From positions 1,058,001 through 1,122,000 of the forward strand of contig OZ025795.1 in NCBI GenBank assembly GCA_964019425.1: 64,000 bases of DNA, in the 5' to 3' direction. The position numbers and the translations under genes are program-made. Position 1 is the stretch's first letter; each line of letters begins with the position of its first letter. Below are positions 1 through 10,472 of the stretch, piece after piece. Under the pieces are notes generated by a model. It saw only the letters and a program-made list of their open reading frames with translations. It ran no database searches and was not told where the DNA came from. Source of the DNA: Flectonema sp. DT1601. Lineage: Eukaryota; Euglenozoa; Diplonemea; Diplonemida; Diplonemidae.

Positions 1-1322
1 TGTTAGCTTTTGGCTAAGGCCCTCCCTGAAAAGCAAGAACAAAAAAACTACTCACACCTGAAGAAAACATACACAAAGAACACACTGTAAGCTGTGTGTG
101 TATTTTGTGTTTGTCACAACAGGAGAGAAAAGAAAGAATGTCAAGGTTGGTCACCTTGCCTATCAACGCACAACATTGGTCTCTACTAGACCTGAGTGAT
201 CCCACTGGATCTCTCATCGTTCATAGTACCCTGTGTGAAGTTATAAAATCAAAGGTAAACTATGAACTACAAATGACTTAGCCTGTTATTATAATGCCAC
301 AGGCAGGCCCTGCATTCAGCAACTATCCAGCAGTGCTTGGATGTCCTGATCTTCTTCTAAAAAAAAAAGAAAGAAAAACAAAACTGTAGCTGGGATCACT
401 CAGGATCAACAGACTACCAATGCTACCTGTTGTACTTGCTCACTATGGGGGGTGATGCCAAACACCCAGAAGTACTAAACTGCTTTCCTTCTTGCTGCCC
501 AGGAGTTTCTGACCAGAACTAATAGAAAATAAAAAGTAGATGGGAAACAATAAAAAGTAAAATGGATATAACTGAAGTTAAACAAGACAAATGAAGTAAC
601 AGACCAGAACAGTAATTGTAGTAAAAGATAACAAGTAAACAAATGCAAGTATCAACACATGATTTAATTACACCAGCAGCTAACAAACAACATAAAATTG
701 AAGATCAGTTGCCAGAGTATTTCAACCATGGTAGAATACTCGCCCCTCTGGCAGGGATTATCCCAGACTTGTCCTTTAATTTAGTTGGACACCATGGCTT
801 ACAACCCTTCCAGAGGGAAGCACCATTATGACTTCTATTTTTTTTCTTCAAGAAAATCATAAGGTGGGAACAAAGAAAAATGCTAAGAGGAACCCCTTAT
901 TAACACCTAAGACATCTAAACTGCAGCCCAGCCTATGCCCAATGCACTAACAGGTCATTCCCTCACACTCAGATCAAAAAATCAAAGTTCAGAGTGCATC
1001 TTAGCGTGAATGAGAGTATTTCCTCCCGCTTTTTTTGAACAAAAGGGATAGGAGAAGGGATAGAAAACGAACATAAAAATAAAATTCTAAGTGAGAAACA
1101 CTTAGCAGAAATACTTAGCAGCTTTTAAGGAGCTGAAAAGCAAAAAAAAAATCTAAGTGAGAAACACTTAGTAGTAACACTTTGTAGCTAATTGAGCTGA
1201 AAATAAAAAAATAAAAAAATTCTAAGTGAGAGATACTTAGCAACTTTTAGAACAAACATTTCAGTAAATAACCTGTAATGATTAAACCATTACAGGTTTG
1301 ATGCCAAGACTGACAAGGACTG
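1..1322 (-). repeat. A repeat unit, 5'-clipped by window edge
   Basis: Tandem family A, missing about 28 bp at the window edge. It begins just before the TTAGC-TTTTG-GCTAA hairpin and ends at the palindromic stretch CCTGTAATG...CATTACAGG (about 1270-1296) followed by GACTGACAAGGACTG. Near 1085-1240 are three degenerate copies of a 60-70 bp subunit, each with a CTAAGTG...CACTTAG hairpin. Short open frames here recur in every A copy only because the copies are nearly identical; I do not call them genes. The inferred RNA sense is minus, since the tail hairpin is at the left end. Confidence 0.9.
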
Positions 1323-1843
1323 AGTTGAATTTACCAGGTGAGATTTGGACTGTTAGCTTTTGGCTAAGGCCCTCCCTGAAAAGCAAGAACAAAAAAACTA
1401 CTCACACCTGAAGAAAACATACACAAAGAACACACTGTAAGCTGTGTGTGTATTTTGTGTTTGTCACAACAGGAGAGAAAAGAAAGAATGTCAAGGTTGG
1501 TCACCTTGCCTATCAACGCACAACATTGGTGGTCTCTACTAGACCCTGAGTGATCCCACTGGATCTCTCATCGTTCATAGTACCCTGTGTGAAGTTATAA
1601 AATCAAAGGTAAACTATGAACTACAAATGACTTAGCCTGTTATTATAATGCCACAGGCAGGCCCTGCATTCAGCAACTATCCAGCAGTGCTTGGATGTCC
1701 TGATCTTCTTCTAAAAAAAAGAAAGAAAAACAAAACTGTAGCTGGGATCACTCAGGATCAACAGACTACCAATGCTACCTGTTGTACTTGCTCACTATGG
1801 GGGGTGATGCCAAACACCCAGAAGTACTAAACTGCTTTCCTTC
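1323..1843 (-). repeat. A repeat unit, truncated
   Basis: Second A unit, head-to-tail with the first. It runs from AGTTGAATTTACC to CTTTCCTTC and breaks off inside the unit, where a LINE 3'-terminal fragment starts at 1844. In minus sense the 3' end is intact and the 5' part is lost. Confidence 0.9.
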
Positions 1844-2036
1844 GAATTCGATAGAGTGGGAAGTAACGGACTGGGAGCTTTTGGCTCCTGCCCTATTCCC
1901 GATGTAAACTTTCTTTTTATTTTTTTTTTTTTAACAGGCCCAGAGGGCGACAATGACTGTTGCTGACCAAGGAATAATATTCAAATGAATTTTCGTTTCA
2001 AAGAAACGAACAGAATTAAGAGAGAGGCAGAGAAAA

Positions 2037-2069
<33 letters not shown>

Positions 2070-2371
2070 AAAAAAAAAAAAATATGAAGAGGAAATAATC
2101 AAACATGAAAAAAATAAAAAAAAAAATAAAATATAAATAAAAAACGTTGTATGAAAAAGGAAAAAAAAGAAGAAAAAAAAAAAAGACCAGAAAAGGAAAG
2201 AGAAAATGAAAAGGTATAATATTATTGTGGGGATATGAGGATAGCAGGGAGATGCTCTTTTTTTTTTTTTTTTTATTTATTATTTAAAAAAAAAGGAGGA
2301 AGACAATCATTTTAAAGGTCGATCGGCATAGCCGATCGTTGAGAAAAATAAACAGATATAAATACAGCAAA
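1844..2371 (-). repeat. LINE 3'-UTR fragment (C tail module)
   Basis: Same as the first 400 bp of the 3' UTR at 35121: GAATTCGATA, the GGAGC-TTTTG-GCTCC hairpin, a T-tract ending in TTAACAG, and long A-rich runs to GGGAGATGCTC. Then a jump to the GATCGGCATAGCCGATC module, which in the complete UTR lies in the 213-bp repeats. It is a deleted or rearranged 3'-UTR piece. Confidence 0.8.
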
Positions 2372-2652
2372 TCAACAAAGTAACAAAACTGAAAACGATC
2401 GAAAAGCTCACCATTGAAAGATCGTGGCTTGAGAAATGTTTTATCTGGCAAACTTGTTACGCATCGGCTCTTTCTATTCTACTTATTGCCAATGGTTCTT
2501 CCTCCCCGGCCCCTTCTGTTTTGTTAGATGAGGATGAGCTCACTGGACTCTCCTTGTCATTCTCTTCTATTTCTTCCATCTCTTTCCAGACTCCACCTGA
2601 ACTCATGTCAACGGGATCGCAAACACTTCTTACTGATTTTGCTACTGCAACT
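2369..2652 (+). pseudogene. LINE ORF fragment (region after the RLE)
   Basis: About 280 bp nearly identical to the LINE coding region around residues 1178-1270 of the complete protein (from KVTKLKTIEKL through LLDEDELTGLSLSF), and to 4935-5210 in this window. It carries no catalytic domain. It lies in plus orientation, next to a minus-sense 3'-UTR piece, so two insertions or a rearrangement meet here. Confidence 0.85.
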
Positions 2653-2736
2653 GGAAATATTACTGCGCGGAAAAAACCGCACTAATTTCCAAATCTGCAA
2701 AAAACCGCACTAATTTTTCCACGCAGTAATATTTCC
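2653..2736. mobile_element. 84-bp foldback mini-element
   Basis: Perfect 15-bp terminal inverted repeats, GGAAATATTACTGCG at 2653-2667 and its complement at 2722-2736. The complementarity continues imperfectly inward (GGAAAA / TTTTCC). The interior holds two AACCGCACTAATTT repeats, and two more GCACTAATATT copies follow it to about 2765. It disrupts the LINE fragment on its left. Too short to code; a tiny MITE or foldback, family unknown. Confidence 0.55.
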
Positions 2737-2994
2737 ACCGCACTAATATTTCATGCACTAATATTTTCTTTTTCTTTCCTTTATTCCTTCCATCCCTCCC
2801 GCTCCCCTTATTTTAATAAAAACAAGATCAGCTCAGCTTGATCGTTATTTATTTATTTATTTATTTTTTTTTTTTTTGTTGGTCCTAGTCAAGACCTTAA
2901 ACTGACTAATCGGTCTTAACTTTAACTAAGTGAATGAACCCTTTCCGTTTTCCTAATAAAAAAAAATATTAAAAATAAAATAAAAAAAAAGAAT
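2737..2994 (+). repeat. LINE 3'-UTR fragment (213-bp module end)
   Basis: After the GCACTAAT copies, the stretch from about 2775 is the complement of 38700-38860. It contains CCATCCCTCCCGCTCCCC, GATCAGCTCAGCTTGATCG and GGTCCTAGTCAAGACC. It joins directly to the hairpin array at 2995, whereas the complete UTR has several hundred bases between, so the copy is internally deleted. Confidence 0.75.
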
Positions 2995-3775
2995 AAACAA
3001 TGTTATCATTGTTTTTTTTATCGTTCGACTTTGTTGACTAATTTCTATTTTCCGTTTTTTTTTTTTTTTTCTTTAAAAAATAAATAAAAAGAATTTAAAA
3101 TAAAAAAAAAAAAAAAAAAAGAATAAACAATGTTATCATTGTTTTTTTATCGATCGACTATGTCGATTACTTTCTATTTTCCGTCCTGGTCAAGACGCTA
3201 AACTGATTGTTTTTTTTTTTTCAAAATTAATAAAAAAGAATATAAAAAATACAAAAAAAGAATAAACAATGTTATCATTGTTTTTTTTTATCGTTCGACT
3301 TTGTCGACTAATTTCTATTTTCCGTTTTTTTTTTTTCTTTAAAAAATAAATAAAAAGAATTTAAAATAAAAAAAAAGAATAAACAATGTTATCATTGTTT
3401 TTTTTATCGATCGACTATGTCGATTACTTTCTATTTTCCGTCCTGGTCAAGACGGTAAACTGATTGTTTTTTTTTCAAAATTAATAAAAAAGAATATAAA
3501 AAAAATAAAAAAAAAAAGAATAAACAATGTTATCATTGTTTTTTTTTATCGTTCGACTTTGTTGACTAATTTCTATTTTCCATTTTTTTTTCTTTTTAAA
3601 AATAAATAAAAAGAATTAAAAAAAAAAAAAAAAAAGAATAAACAATGTTATCATTGTTTTTTTTTATCGATCGACTATGTCGATTACTTTCTATTTTCCG
3701 TCCTGGTCAGGACGCTAAACTGATTGTTTTTTCTTTAAAAATAAATAAAAAGAATAAAAAAAAAAAAAAAAGGAT
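2995..3775 (+). repeat. D hairpin tandem array, 6 units
   Basis: Six units of about 115-145 bp, each opening with AACAATGTTATCATTGTT (7-bp stem, 4-nt loop). Two subtypes alternate. D1 has ATCGATCGACTATGTCGAT and a GTCCTGGTCAAGAC stem; D2 has TTCGACTTTGTCGACT and lacks the second stem. Units are separated by poly-T and poly-A. The same array, in minus sense, fills most of the complete LINE 3' UTR. Confidence 0.9.
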
Positions 3776-6261
3776 TATGGAGAAATCGTCCAATTGGTCG
3801 AAAAAGTTTTCAGCTTCTGCTGAGTGGGAGCGCCTTATTAAGTTTTTTTCTTACCGTTCTCTTGCGAAGCAATCAGCTGGTCTTGGTCACCGATTGCGCG
3901 ATTTACGTACTACTCGCCCCGATCTCCTTAAGCGTTTTGAAGTGGAAGCCACAGATGAACTACTGAACTCTTTGAATAAATTACAAGTCCAAGGTCAGTG
4001 GAAGGAGTGGTCTAAATGTATGATAAACGACTTCACCTGGAATAAGGTACTTAGGGAGGGAAATCCTGCCTATATCTCATTTCAACTGAAAGCGGTTACA
4101 AACACCCTCCCCTCACAAGATAATTTAAAGAGGTGGAACATCACCAATGTGGACCAAAATTGTGTTTTGTGTGGCAAAGTGAATCCTACCCTCAGGCATG
4201 TCTTAACAGGCTGTCCTGTCTCTTTAACACAAGGGAGGTTCACGTGGCGTCACGACAGCGTTCTGAAACGCATTGTTATCTTCTTGGAAGAGTTGATAAT
4301 AAAAGCCAACAAAAGAAAAGAAAACCTCCCGCCTCCCTCTCAAACTTTTTTAAAAACAGGGGAAAATAAACCCCTAGAAAGAATTTCTAAAGAGACAGGC
4401 GAACTTTCACTAGCGAATGATTGGGTCATCCTCGACGATGTCGGTGATAACCGCCTAATTGTTCCTCTTGAAGTGTGCCATGTCTCGTCCTCTCTAAGAC
4501 CAGACATTTTTATTTATTCTTTTTTTGCGAAAAGAGCACTGATTCTGGAGCTGACGTGTCCAAATGAAGATCGTTTCGAAACCTCTCATGTCTTAAAGGA
4601 AAAAAAATACCTAAAGCTAAGAGACTCGATCATCGCTAATGGCTTCGACTGTAACATATTTACTATTGAAGTTGGCGTACGAGGAAACATCTGCATGGAC
4701 CAGCTGAACATCTGGACACGTCACATCGGTTCACCTTTAGCACCAACAAAAGCTTTATTTTGTGAATGCACCAGAATCGCCAGACAGTGCTCATATGTTC
4801 TGTTCCAGACGAGGAACCTCCCCACGTGGCATTCAAGACCACTAATGCGCAGCATTAAAGAAGAACCTGCCACCGCAAGTTTTATAAAAGATGGTAAAGA
4901 AATCTTCCCTGTGGAAGAAGTCAAAATCCACAAAGTAACAAAACTGAAAACGATCGAAAAGCTCACCATTGAAAGATCGTGGCTTGAGAAATGTTTTATC
5001 TGGCAAACTTGTTACGCATCGGCTCTTTCTATTCTACTCATTGCCAATGGTTCTTCTTCCTCCCCGGCCCCTTCTTTTTTGTTAGATGAGGATGAGCTCA
5101 CTGGACTCTCCTTGTCATTCTCTTCTATTTCTTCCATCTCTCTCCAGAATTCCCCACCTGAACTCATGTCAACGGGATCGCAAACACTTCCTGCTGATTT
5201 CGCTATAGTGATAAGAAGTCAATCTGACATGGGTTCCCAAACCCCCTTGTACAATAAAAAAGAAGGAAGATTAAGGCTGAAACTTTCCTTGAAATGCCAG
5301 ATTTTAGAAAACGAACTAGAACAAATGAAAGAACGAATGTTTTATGTTCTATTTTTATTTTACTTTAATGCGATGTCAGCCTCCCTCGAGAATGACAAGC
5401 AGCTACTGAATGGATTGTCTATTGAGAACAAAGCATCCAAACAACGGGCCGCCGAGAGTGTATCTCACAGCCCACTCCCTTTAAATCTATCCGCACCCCC
5501 ATCTGTCTTTAACGTAGAAACGGAACAGAAAAAACGTGAACTATTGGAAAAAGAGAATCAACACCTGATCGCTGAATGTGATTTAGTGAAAAGTTCTCTT
5601 CTCTCATTAGTTCAAAGAACTAACTCTCTGGAGGAAAAAAGGACGAGCGAGCTGGCGCGACAATCACAAAGAGCGGACCACGCTGAAATGTTTTATTTCA
5701 ACTTACAACAAAGGTTCATTCTATTAAACAATGAATTAGAATCTAAGTGTAGGGATGAAACTGGAACAAAAATTCAACTCTATTTGTCTCAACAAGAGGT
5801 CGCAACATTGCGTGCTGGCCCTCAACTGTCCCATTTTTCCCAACAATTTTCCCCAACACCCCCCTTTTTATTCGAATCAACGTCCACGGTAAAGAATTAT
5901 CGACTCCCTCTCATCGCAACAACCTATTACTCCTGGACTCCCAAACCCCGTCTTTCCTTTTTTTTTAAACCTCATTCTCCATTGATCACGTTCCCTTCTG
6001 AACTGTCTCGAAGTAGACTACTGGTATCGTCTTCTGCTCAAACGGAACAAGAAAAAGACAGTGCGGCGACCTCATCGACGGAAGATTCACCTATTGCGAG
6101 GCAATGGTCCGAAGGTAGACTCGATTTACTGGACAACTACTGTCAAGCGGTAAGTGACTCTCTCCAGACAAATGAGAAAGTGGCGCTGCTCTCGGAAAAA
6201 CTAGTGGAAGAGCAACGTCGATGCTCCGAGTTGAGCTATCAACAGAAGACTATCCATAAAG
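3776..6261 (+). pseudogene. 5'-truncated LINE copy: CCHC, RLE and C-terminal tail
   Basis: This reads without interruption for about 830 codons and matches the complete LINE protein from about residue 793 to 1614. It keeps the CCHC knuckle (CVLC...H....C) and the RLE core (RPD, then ELTCPNED), but has no zinc fingers or reverse transcriptase. The frame is also open upstream into the D unit, whose ATG at 3645 would give a chimeric start; I think that is accidental. By eye it is nearly identical to the full copy up to about 5395, then only distantly similar at DNA and protein level while keeping the coiled-coil pattern. A 3'-UTR tail has inserted at its end. It cannot retrotranspose unaided because the reverse transcriptase is missing. 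Confidence 0.9.
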
Positions 6262-6627
6262 AACATATTATACCTTTTCATTTTCTCTTTCCTTTTCTGG
6301 TCTTTATTTTTTTTTTTCCTTTTTCATACAACGTTTTTTTATTTATATATATTTTTTTTTTTTTTTTTCATGTTTGATTATTTCCTCTTCATATTTTTTT
6401 TCTTTTTTCTTTTCTTTCTTTTTTTTCTTTTTTTTCTCTGCCTCTCTCTTAATTCTGTTCGTTTCTTTGAAACGAAAATTCATTTGAATATTATTCCTTG
6501 GTCAGCAACCATCATTGTCGCCCTTTGGGCCTGTTAAAAAAAATAAAAAATAAAAAGAAAGTTTACATCGGGAATAGGGCAGGAGCCAAAAGCTCCCAGT
6601 CCGTTACTTCCCACTTTATCGAAATTC
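6262..6627 (+). mobile_element. Solo C tail (LINE 3'-end copy) inserted in the LINE ORF
   Basis: From about TATTATACC to TATCGAAATTC this equals the last roughly 370 bp of the LINE 3' UTR. It splits the LINE coding fragment: the protein matches residue ~1614 before it and resumes near residue 1619 after it. The 3' terminus (CGAAATTC) is complete and the 5' end is truncated, the usual product of target-primed reverse transcription. It could be a short LINE copy or a SINE sharing the LINE tail. Confidence 0.85.
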
Positions 6628-6727
6628 ACTGGATCATTCCATGTTGTTGATGGAGATGGCCAGTGAGCTCTCTGAGCAACTCTATTTGGCAAAAGACCAA
6701 AACAGAGCTCTCAAATTTCAGTTACAA
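6628..6727 (+). pseudogene. LINE ORF remainder after the C insertion
   Basis: About 33 codons (beginning LDHSMLLMEMASEL, ending ALKFQL) match residues 1619-1651 of the complete LINE protein, in another reading frame from the part before the insertion. It then joins a D hairpin unit at AACAATG, so the last ~55 residues and the stop codon are missing. Confidence 0.85.
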
Positions 6728-7136
6728 AACAATGTTATCATTGTTTTTTTTATCGATCGACTATGTCGATTACTTTCTATTTTCCGTCCTGGTCAGGACG
6801 CTAAACTGATTGTTTTTTCTTTAAAAATAAATAAAAAGAATAAAAAAAAAAAAAAAAAGGAATAAACAATGTTATCATTGTTTTTTTTTTATCGATCGAC
6901 TATGTCGATTACTTACTATTTTCCGTCCTGGTCAAGACGCTAAACTGATTGTTTTTTCTTTAAAAAATAAATAAAAAAAAAAAAAAAAAAAAAAAGAATA
7001 AACAATGTTATCATTGTTTTTTTTCTATCGATCAACTATGTCGATTACTTTCTATTTTCCGTCCTGATCGAGACGCTAAACTGATTGTTTCCTTTTTTTA
7101 AATAATAAATAAGAAAAAAAAAAAAAAAAAAAAAAA
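6728..7136 (+). repeat. D hairpin array, 3 units
   Basis: Three D1-type units starting near 6728, 6867 and 7005, each with the AACAATG/CATTGTT stem and the GTCCTGGTC-type stem, followed by an A-tract. The order D array then C tail is that of the complete LINE 3' UTR, so this and the flanking C pieces form one 5'-truncated UTR copy. Confidence 0.9.
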
Positions 7137-7265
7137 GAGCATCTCCCTGCTATCCCTCATATCCCCACAATAATATTATACCTTTTCATTTTCTCTTTCC
7201 TTTTCTGGTCTTTTTTTTTTTCTTCTTTTTTTTCCTTTTTCATACAACGTTTTTTATTTATATAT
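7137..7265 (+). repeat. C tail, left part
   Basis: GAGCATCTCCCTGCTATCC through TTTATTTATATAT, matching the start of the C tail in plus sense. It is interrupted by the 1.78-kb inverted-repeat transposon and resumes at 9047. Confidence 0.85.
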
Positions 7266-7831
7266 GAGGACATGTCAAAAGTCTGGTACCGTTTTGGTCA
7301 ACGGTAAACTGTGGGCATGTACAACTCAATCGAGACCCAACCCGGTCTGAAACATGCCCCAAAAAATTCAATTCCGGGTGTGGGATCTCACTTTACTCGT
7401 AATACTTGTAAAAAAAAAAAAAAATCCTGCATTTTTTGCTTGTGGCTTACAGAGAACTGGCTTGTGGCTACAGAGAAACCCAAATATTACATATGCAGCC
7501 TTGCCAAAAGTATCATCCCCCAAATCTATATTCTAATATTTCATTATAAAAATAAATGGAATTATCAGTAAAAATAATACTTTTACTGTGATAATTATTA
7601 TTAGTTTTTAGCACCACGTTCTACACTTTTTGCACTTCCTTTGGACGTAGTCACATTCTGATCGAAAGCCCTGAGTAGAACCCTTGGAAGAGTTACCATC
7701 AGTTTTGAGTTGATTTGTTTGCGTCAAAAAAAAGTCAATTTGTCGAGTCTCATTGTGCAACTTGAAATGCATAGTTATACCCAAACTGTACTTCTCCTGC
7801 TGCTAATAATGTGATGATGACTCTTGTGGTA

Positions 7832-7883
7832 AGGAGTCTTCTCCTTAGGTACCTGTGGCAAGGTACTGAAGGAGAAGACTCCT
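7832..7883. repeat. Perfect 15-bp-stem hairpin inside the transposon
   Basis: AGGAGTCTTCTCCTT (7832-7846) pairs fully with 7869-7883. Inner AGGTACC and GGTACT bases extend the stem imperfectly. Confidence 0.85.
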
Positions 7884-8010
7884 CATAATCAAGTTTTATA
7901 ATTAAATCATCTCCGTATCAGAAGTGTTTTCTGAATAGACTGCATTCTGTCTCATAAACTCTTCTACATGATAATGAACCTCAACAAGTCTGTTGTATCA
8001 TTATAATGAG

Positions 8011-8039
8011 ATAGCAGCTGGTCGTACACCAGCTGCTAT
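8011..8039. repeat. 12-bp-arm palindrome inside the transposon
   Basis: ATAGCAGCTGGT (8011-8022), a 5-nt spacer CGTAC, then the exact complement at 8028-8039. Confidence 0.9.
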
Positions 8040-8212
8040 GACTGGTAAGCCACCCTTACTGGACACTATTGTCAGCTCACTGGCATGTGCAGCATTCCAA
8101 ACGGTTAATGAACAGTTAATGGGTAACCATTCTGTCACTCAACACTTGCTAAGTAGTTTTGACAGTTTCTTTCTAATTGTCTGTCCACACGGCAGTAGGA
8201 GCAGACATCAGT

Positions 8213-8817
8213 TCACAGCGCAAGGTGATGATATTCATTCCCACGCATACGATGGTATGTAGATTCTGATATCAGATTTCGAATACTGCTGACTTTATAG
8301 ATAGATTTAAAGGTCCCCCAAGGACACCCTGCAACGTAACAGTCTCTCCTCGTTGACTTTTTGATACCATTGAAGTCGGACGAGGCTGCCTTGAGCTCGT
8401 TCTCACTTGACTGCACAACTTCAGGAAGATCTTCATTGGTTCTTATACTTATGGGCACGTGGATTCTAGCATCCCAGGCCTTTCTGCCTATTTTTAGCCC
8501 AGCTTCTTCTAGAAAGCTTAACTTCCATCCTATTCTTCTAGACACTTCTCGCCTGTCACCCGTTTCCATGCTCACAATTGTTTCATTTACTACTGAAAGG
8601 ACAATTGACACCATTCCACAGCACTGCTATTCCCACAACCCTCACGGGGCATAGCAGTAACATCACCACCCCCAGAAAGGCATTCTAGCAGTTTTGCACG
8701 TTTACCTTCCAAGGTTTTTGAACTCCCATTGAACTTTTTCCTGTCACTCCACTTCGGAGGGTCTCGCATCTTGTCAATCAGTAATTGCAGTTGCTCAATT
8801 ATCGCTTTTGTGGTCAT
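8213..8817 (-). pseudogene. Unrecognised coding-like stretch in the transposon
   Basis: Two overlapping minus-strand frames. One starts at ATG 8817 (MTTKAIIEQLQLLIDKMRD, 75 residues). The other is open over 8614-8213 (133 residues, containing SRRIGWKLSFLEEAGLKIG). The composition is less AT-rich and more protein-like than the surroundings. I do not recognise a domain. It could be a captured host fragment, a decayed transposase, or chance. Confidence 0.25.
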
Positions 8818-9046
8818 ATTTTGCTTTTGTTATGCTTGGGGCTCTCTGTAACAGCTTTGTTACCGGCTACAAGCAAAAAATGCAGGAATTTTTTTTTTTT
8901 TTACAAGTATTACGAGTAAAGTGAGATCCCACACCCGGAATTGAATTTTTTGGGGCATGTTTCAGACGGGGTTGGGTCTCGATTGAGTTGTACATGCCCG
9001 CAGTTTACCGTTGACCAAAACGGTACCAGACTTTTGACATCCACTC

Positions 9047-9312
9047 ATATATTTTTTTTTTTTTTTTTTTTTCATGTTTGATTATTTCCTCTTCATTTTT
9101 TTTTTTTTTTTTTCTCTGCCTCTCTCTTAATTCTGTTCGTTTCTTTGAAACGAAAATTCATTTGAATATTATTCCTTGGTCAGCAACCATCATTGTCGCC
9201 CTTTGGGCCTGTTAAAAAAAAATAAATAAAAAATAAAAAGAAAGTTTACATCGGGAATAGGGCAGGAGCCAAAAGCTCCCAGTCCGTTACTTCCCACTTT
9301 ATCGAAATTCAT
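9047..9312 (+). repeat. C tail, right part
   Basis: Continues the tail split at 7265. It includes the T-tract, CCTTTGGGCCTGTTAA, the GGAGC/GCTCC hairpin (plus-sense here) and the terminus TATCGAAATTC at 9312, and abuts an inverted A fragment. Confidence 0.85.
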
Positions 9313-9783
9313 AAACGTACAACAGGTAGCATTGGTAGTCTGTTGATCCTGAGTGATCCCAGCTACAGTTTTGTTTTTCTTTCTTTTTTTTAGAAGAAGA
9401 TCAGGACATTCAAGCACTGCTGGATAGTTGCTGAATGCAGGGCCTGCCTGTGGCATTATAATAACAGGCTAAGTCATTTGTAGTTCATAGTTTACCTTTG
9501 ATTTTATAACTTCACATAGGGTACTATGAACGATGAGAGATCCAGTGGGATCACTCAGGGTCTAGTAGAGACCACCAATGTTGTGCGTTGATAGGCAAGG
9601 TGACCAACCTTGACATTCTTTCTTTTCTCTCCTGTTGTGACAAACACAAAATATACACACAGCTTACAGTGTGTTCTTTGTGTATGTTTTCTTCAGGTGT
9701 GAGTAGTTTTTTTGTTCTTGCTCTTCAGGGAGGGCCTTAGCCAAAAGCTAACAGTCCAAATCTCACCTGGTAAACTCAACTCA
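9313..9783 (+). repeat. A repeat fragment, plus sense
   Basis: About 470 bp of A in the orientation opposite to 1-1843. It runs from GTACAACAGGTAGC to CTCACCTGGTAAACTCAAC, so the tail end is kept. It lies between two LINE 3'-UTR pieces. Confidence 0.9.
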
Positions 9784-9888
9784 TGTTATCATTGTTTTTT
9801 TTTATCGATCGACTATGTCGATTACTTACTATTTTCCGTCCTGGTCAAGACGCTAAACTGATTGTTTTTTCTTTAAAATAATTAAAAG

Positions 9889-9925
<37 letters not shown>

Positions 9926-10061
9926 ATAAACAATGTTATCATTGTTTTTTTCTATCGATCAACTATGTCGATTAATTTCTATTTTCCGTCCTGATCGAGA
10001 CGCTAAACTGATTGTTTCCTTTTTTTAAATAATAAATAAGAAAAAAAAAAAAAAAAAAAAA
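9784..10061 (+). repeat. D hairpin array, 2 units
   Basis: Two D1 units at about 9784 and 9933, separated by a 30-base A-tract. Confidence 0.85.
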
Positions 10062-10175
10062 AGAGCATCTCCCTGCTATCCCTCATATCCCCACAATAAT
10101 ATTATACCTTTTCATTTTCTCTTTCCTTTTCTGGTCTTTTTTTCTTTTTTTTCCTTTTTCATACAACGTTTTTTA

Positions 10176-10207
<32 letters not shown>

Positions 10208-10472
10208 CATGTTTGATTATTTCCTCTTCAATTTTTTTTCTTCTTTTCTTTTCTTTTCTTTCTTTTTATTTTTTTTTTTTTCTCTGCCTCTCTCTTAATT
10301 CTGTTCGTTTCTTTGAAACGAAAATTCATTTGAATATTATTCCTTGGTCAGCAACCATCATTGTCGCCCTTTGGGCCTGTTAAAAAAAATAAAAATAAAA
10401 AGAAAGTTTACATCGGGAATAGGGCAGGAGCCAAAAGCTCCCAGTCCGTTACTTCCCACTTTATCGAAATTC
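10062..10472 (+). repeat. C tail, complete 3' end
   Basis: GAGCATCTCCCTGC to TATCGAAATTC, uninterrupted. With 9784-10061 it forms another 5'-truncated LINE 3'-UTR copy. The next bases (AGCTTTCCC) begin a further UTR piece. Confidence 0.85.

Larger units (their letters stand above)
7266..9046. mobile_element. DNA transposon with ~180-bp terminal inverted repeats
   Basis: The left end GAGGACATGTCAAAAGTCTGG mirrors the right end (complement GAGTGGATGTCAAAAG...). The inverted repeat extends about 180 bp, to TTTTTGCTTGTGGCT on the left. Flanks are ATATAT on both sides inside an otherwise continuous C tail, so the target duplication may be 2, 4 or 6 bp; AT repetition hides the exact length. The interior holds two perfect hairpins and two short minus-strand frames, with no recognisable transposase. 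Probably non-autonomous; the superfamily is not assignable by eye. Confidence 0.8.

Noticed and set aside
3645-3775. ATG in a D hairpin unit that opens the frame running into the LINE fragment
   Set aside because: The same hairpin unit starts short frames elsewhere (for example at 6728), and the joint is a truncation point, so the start is probably accidental.
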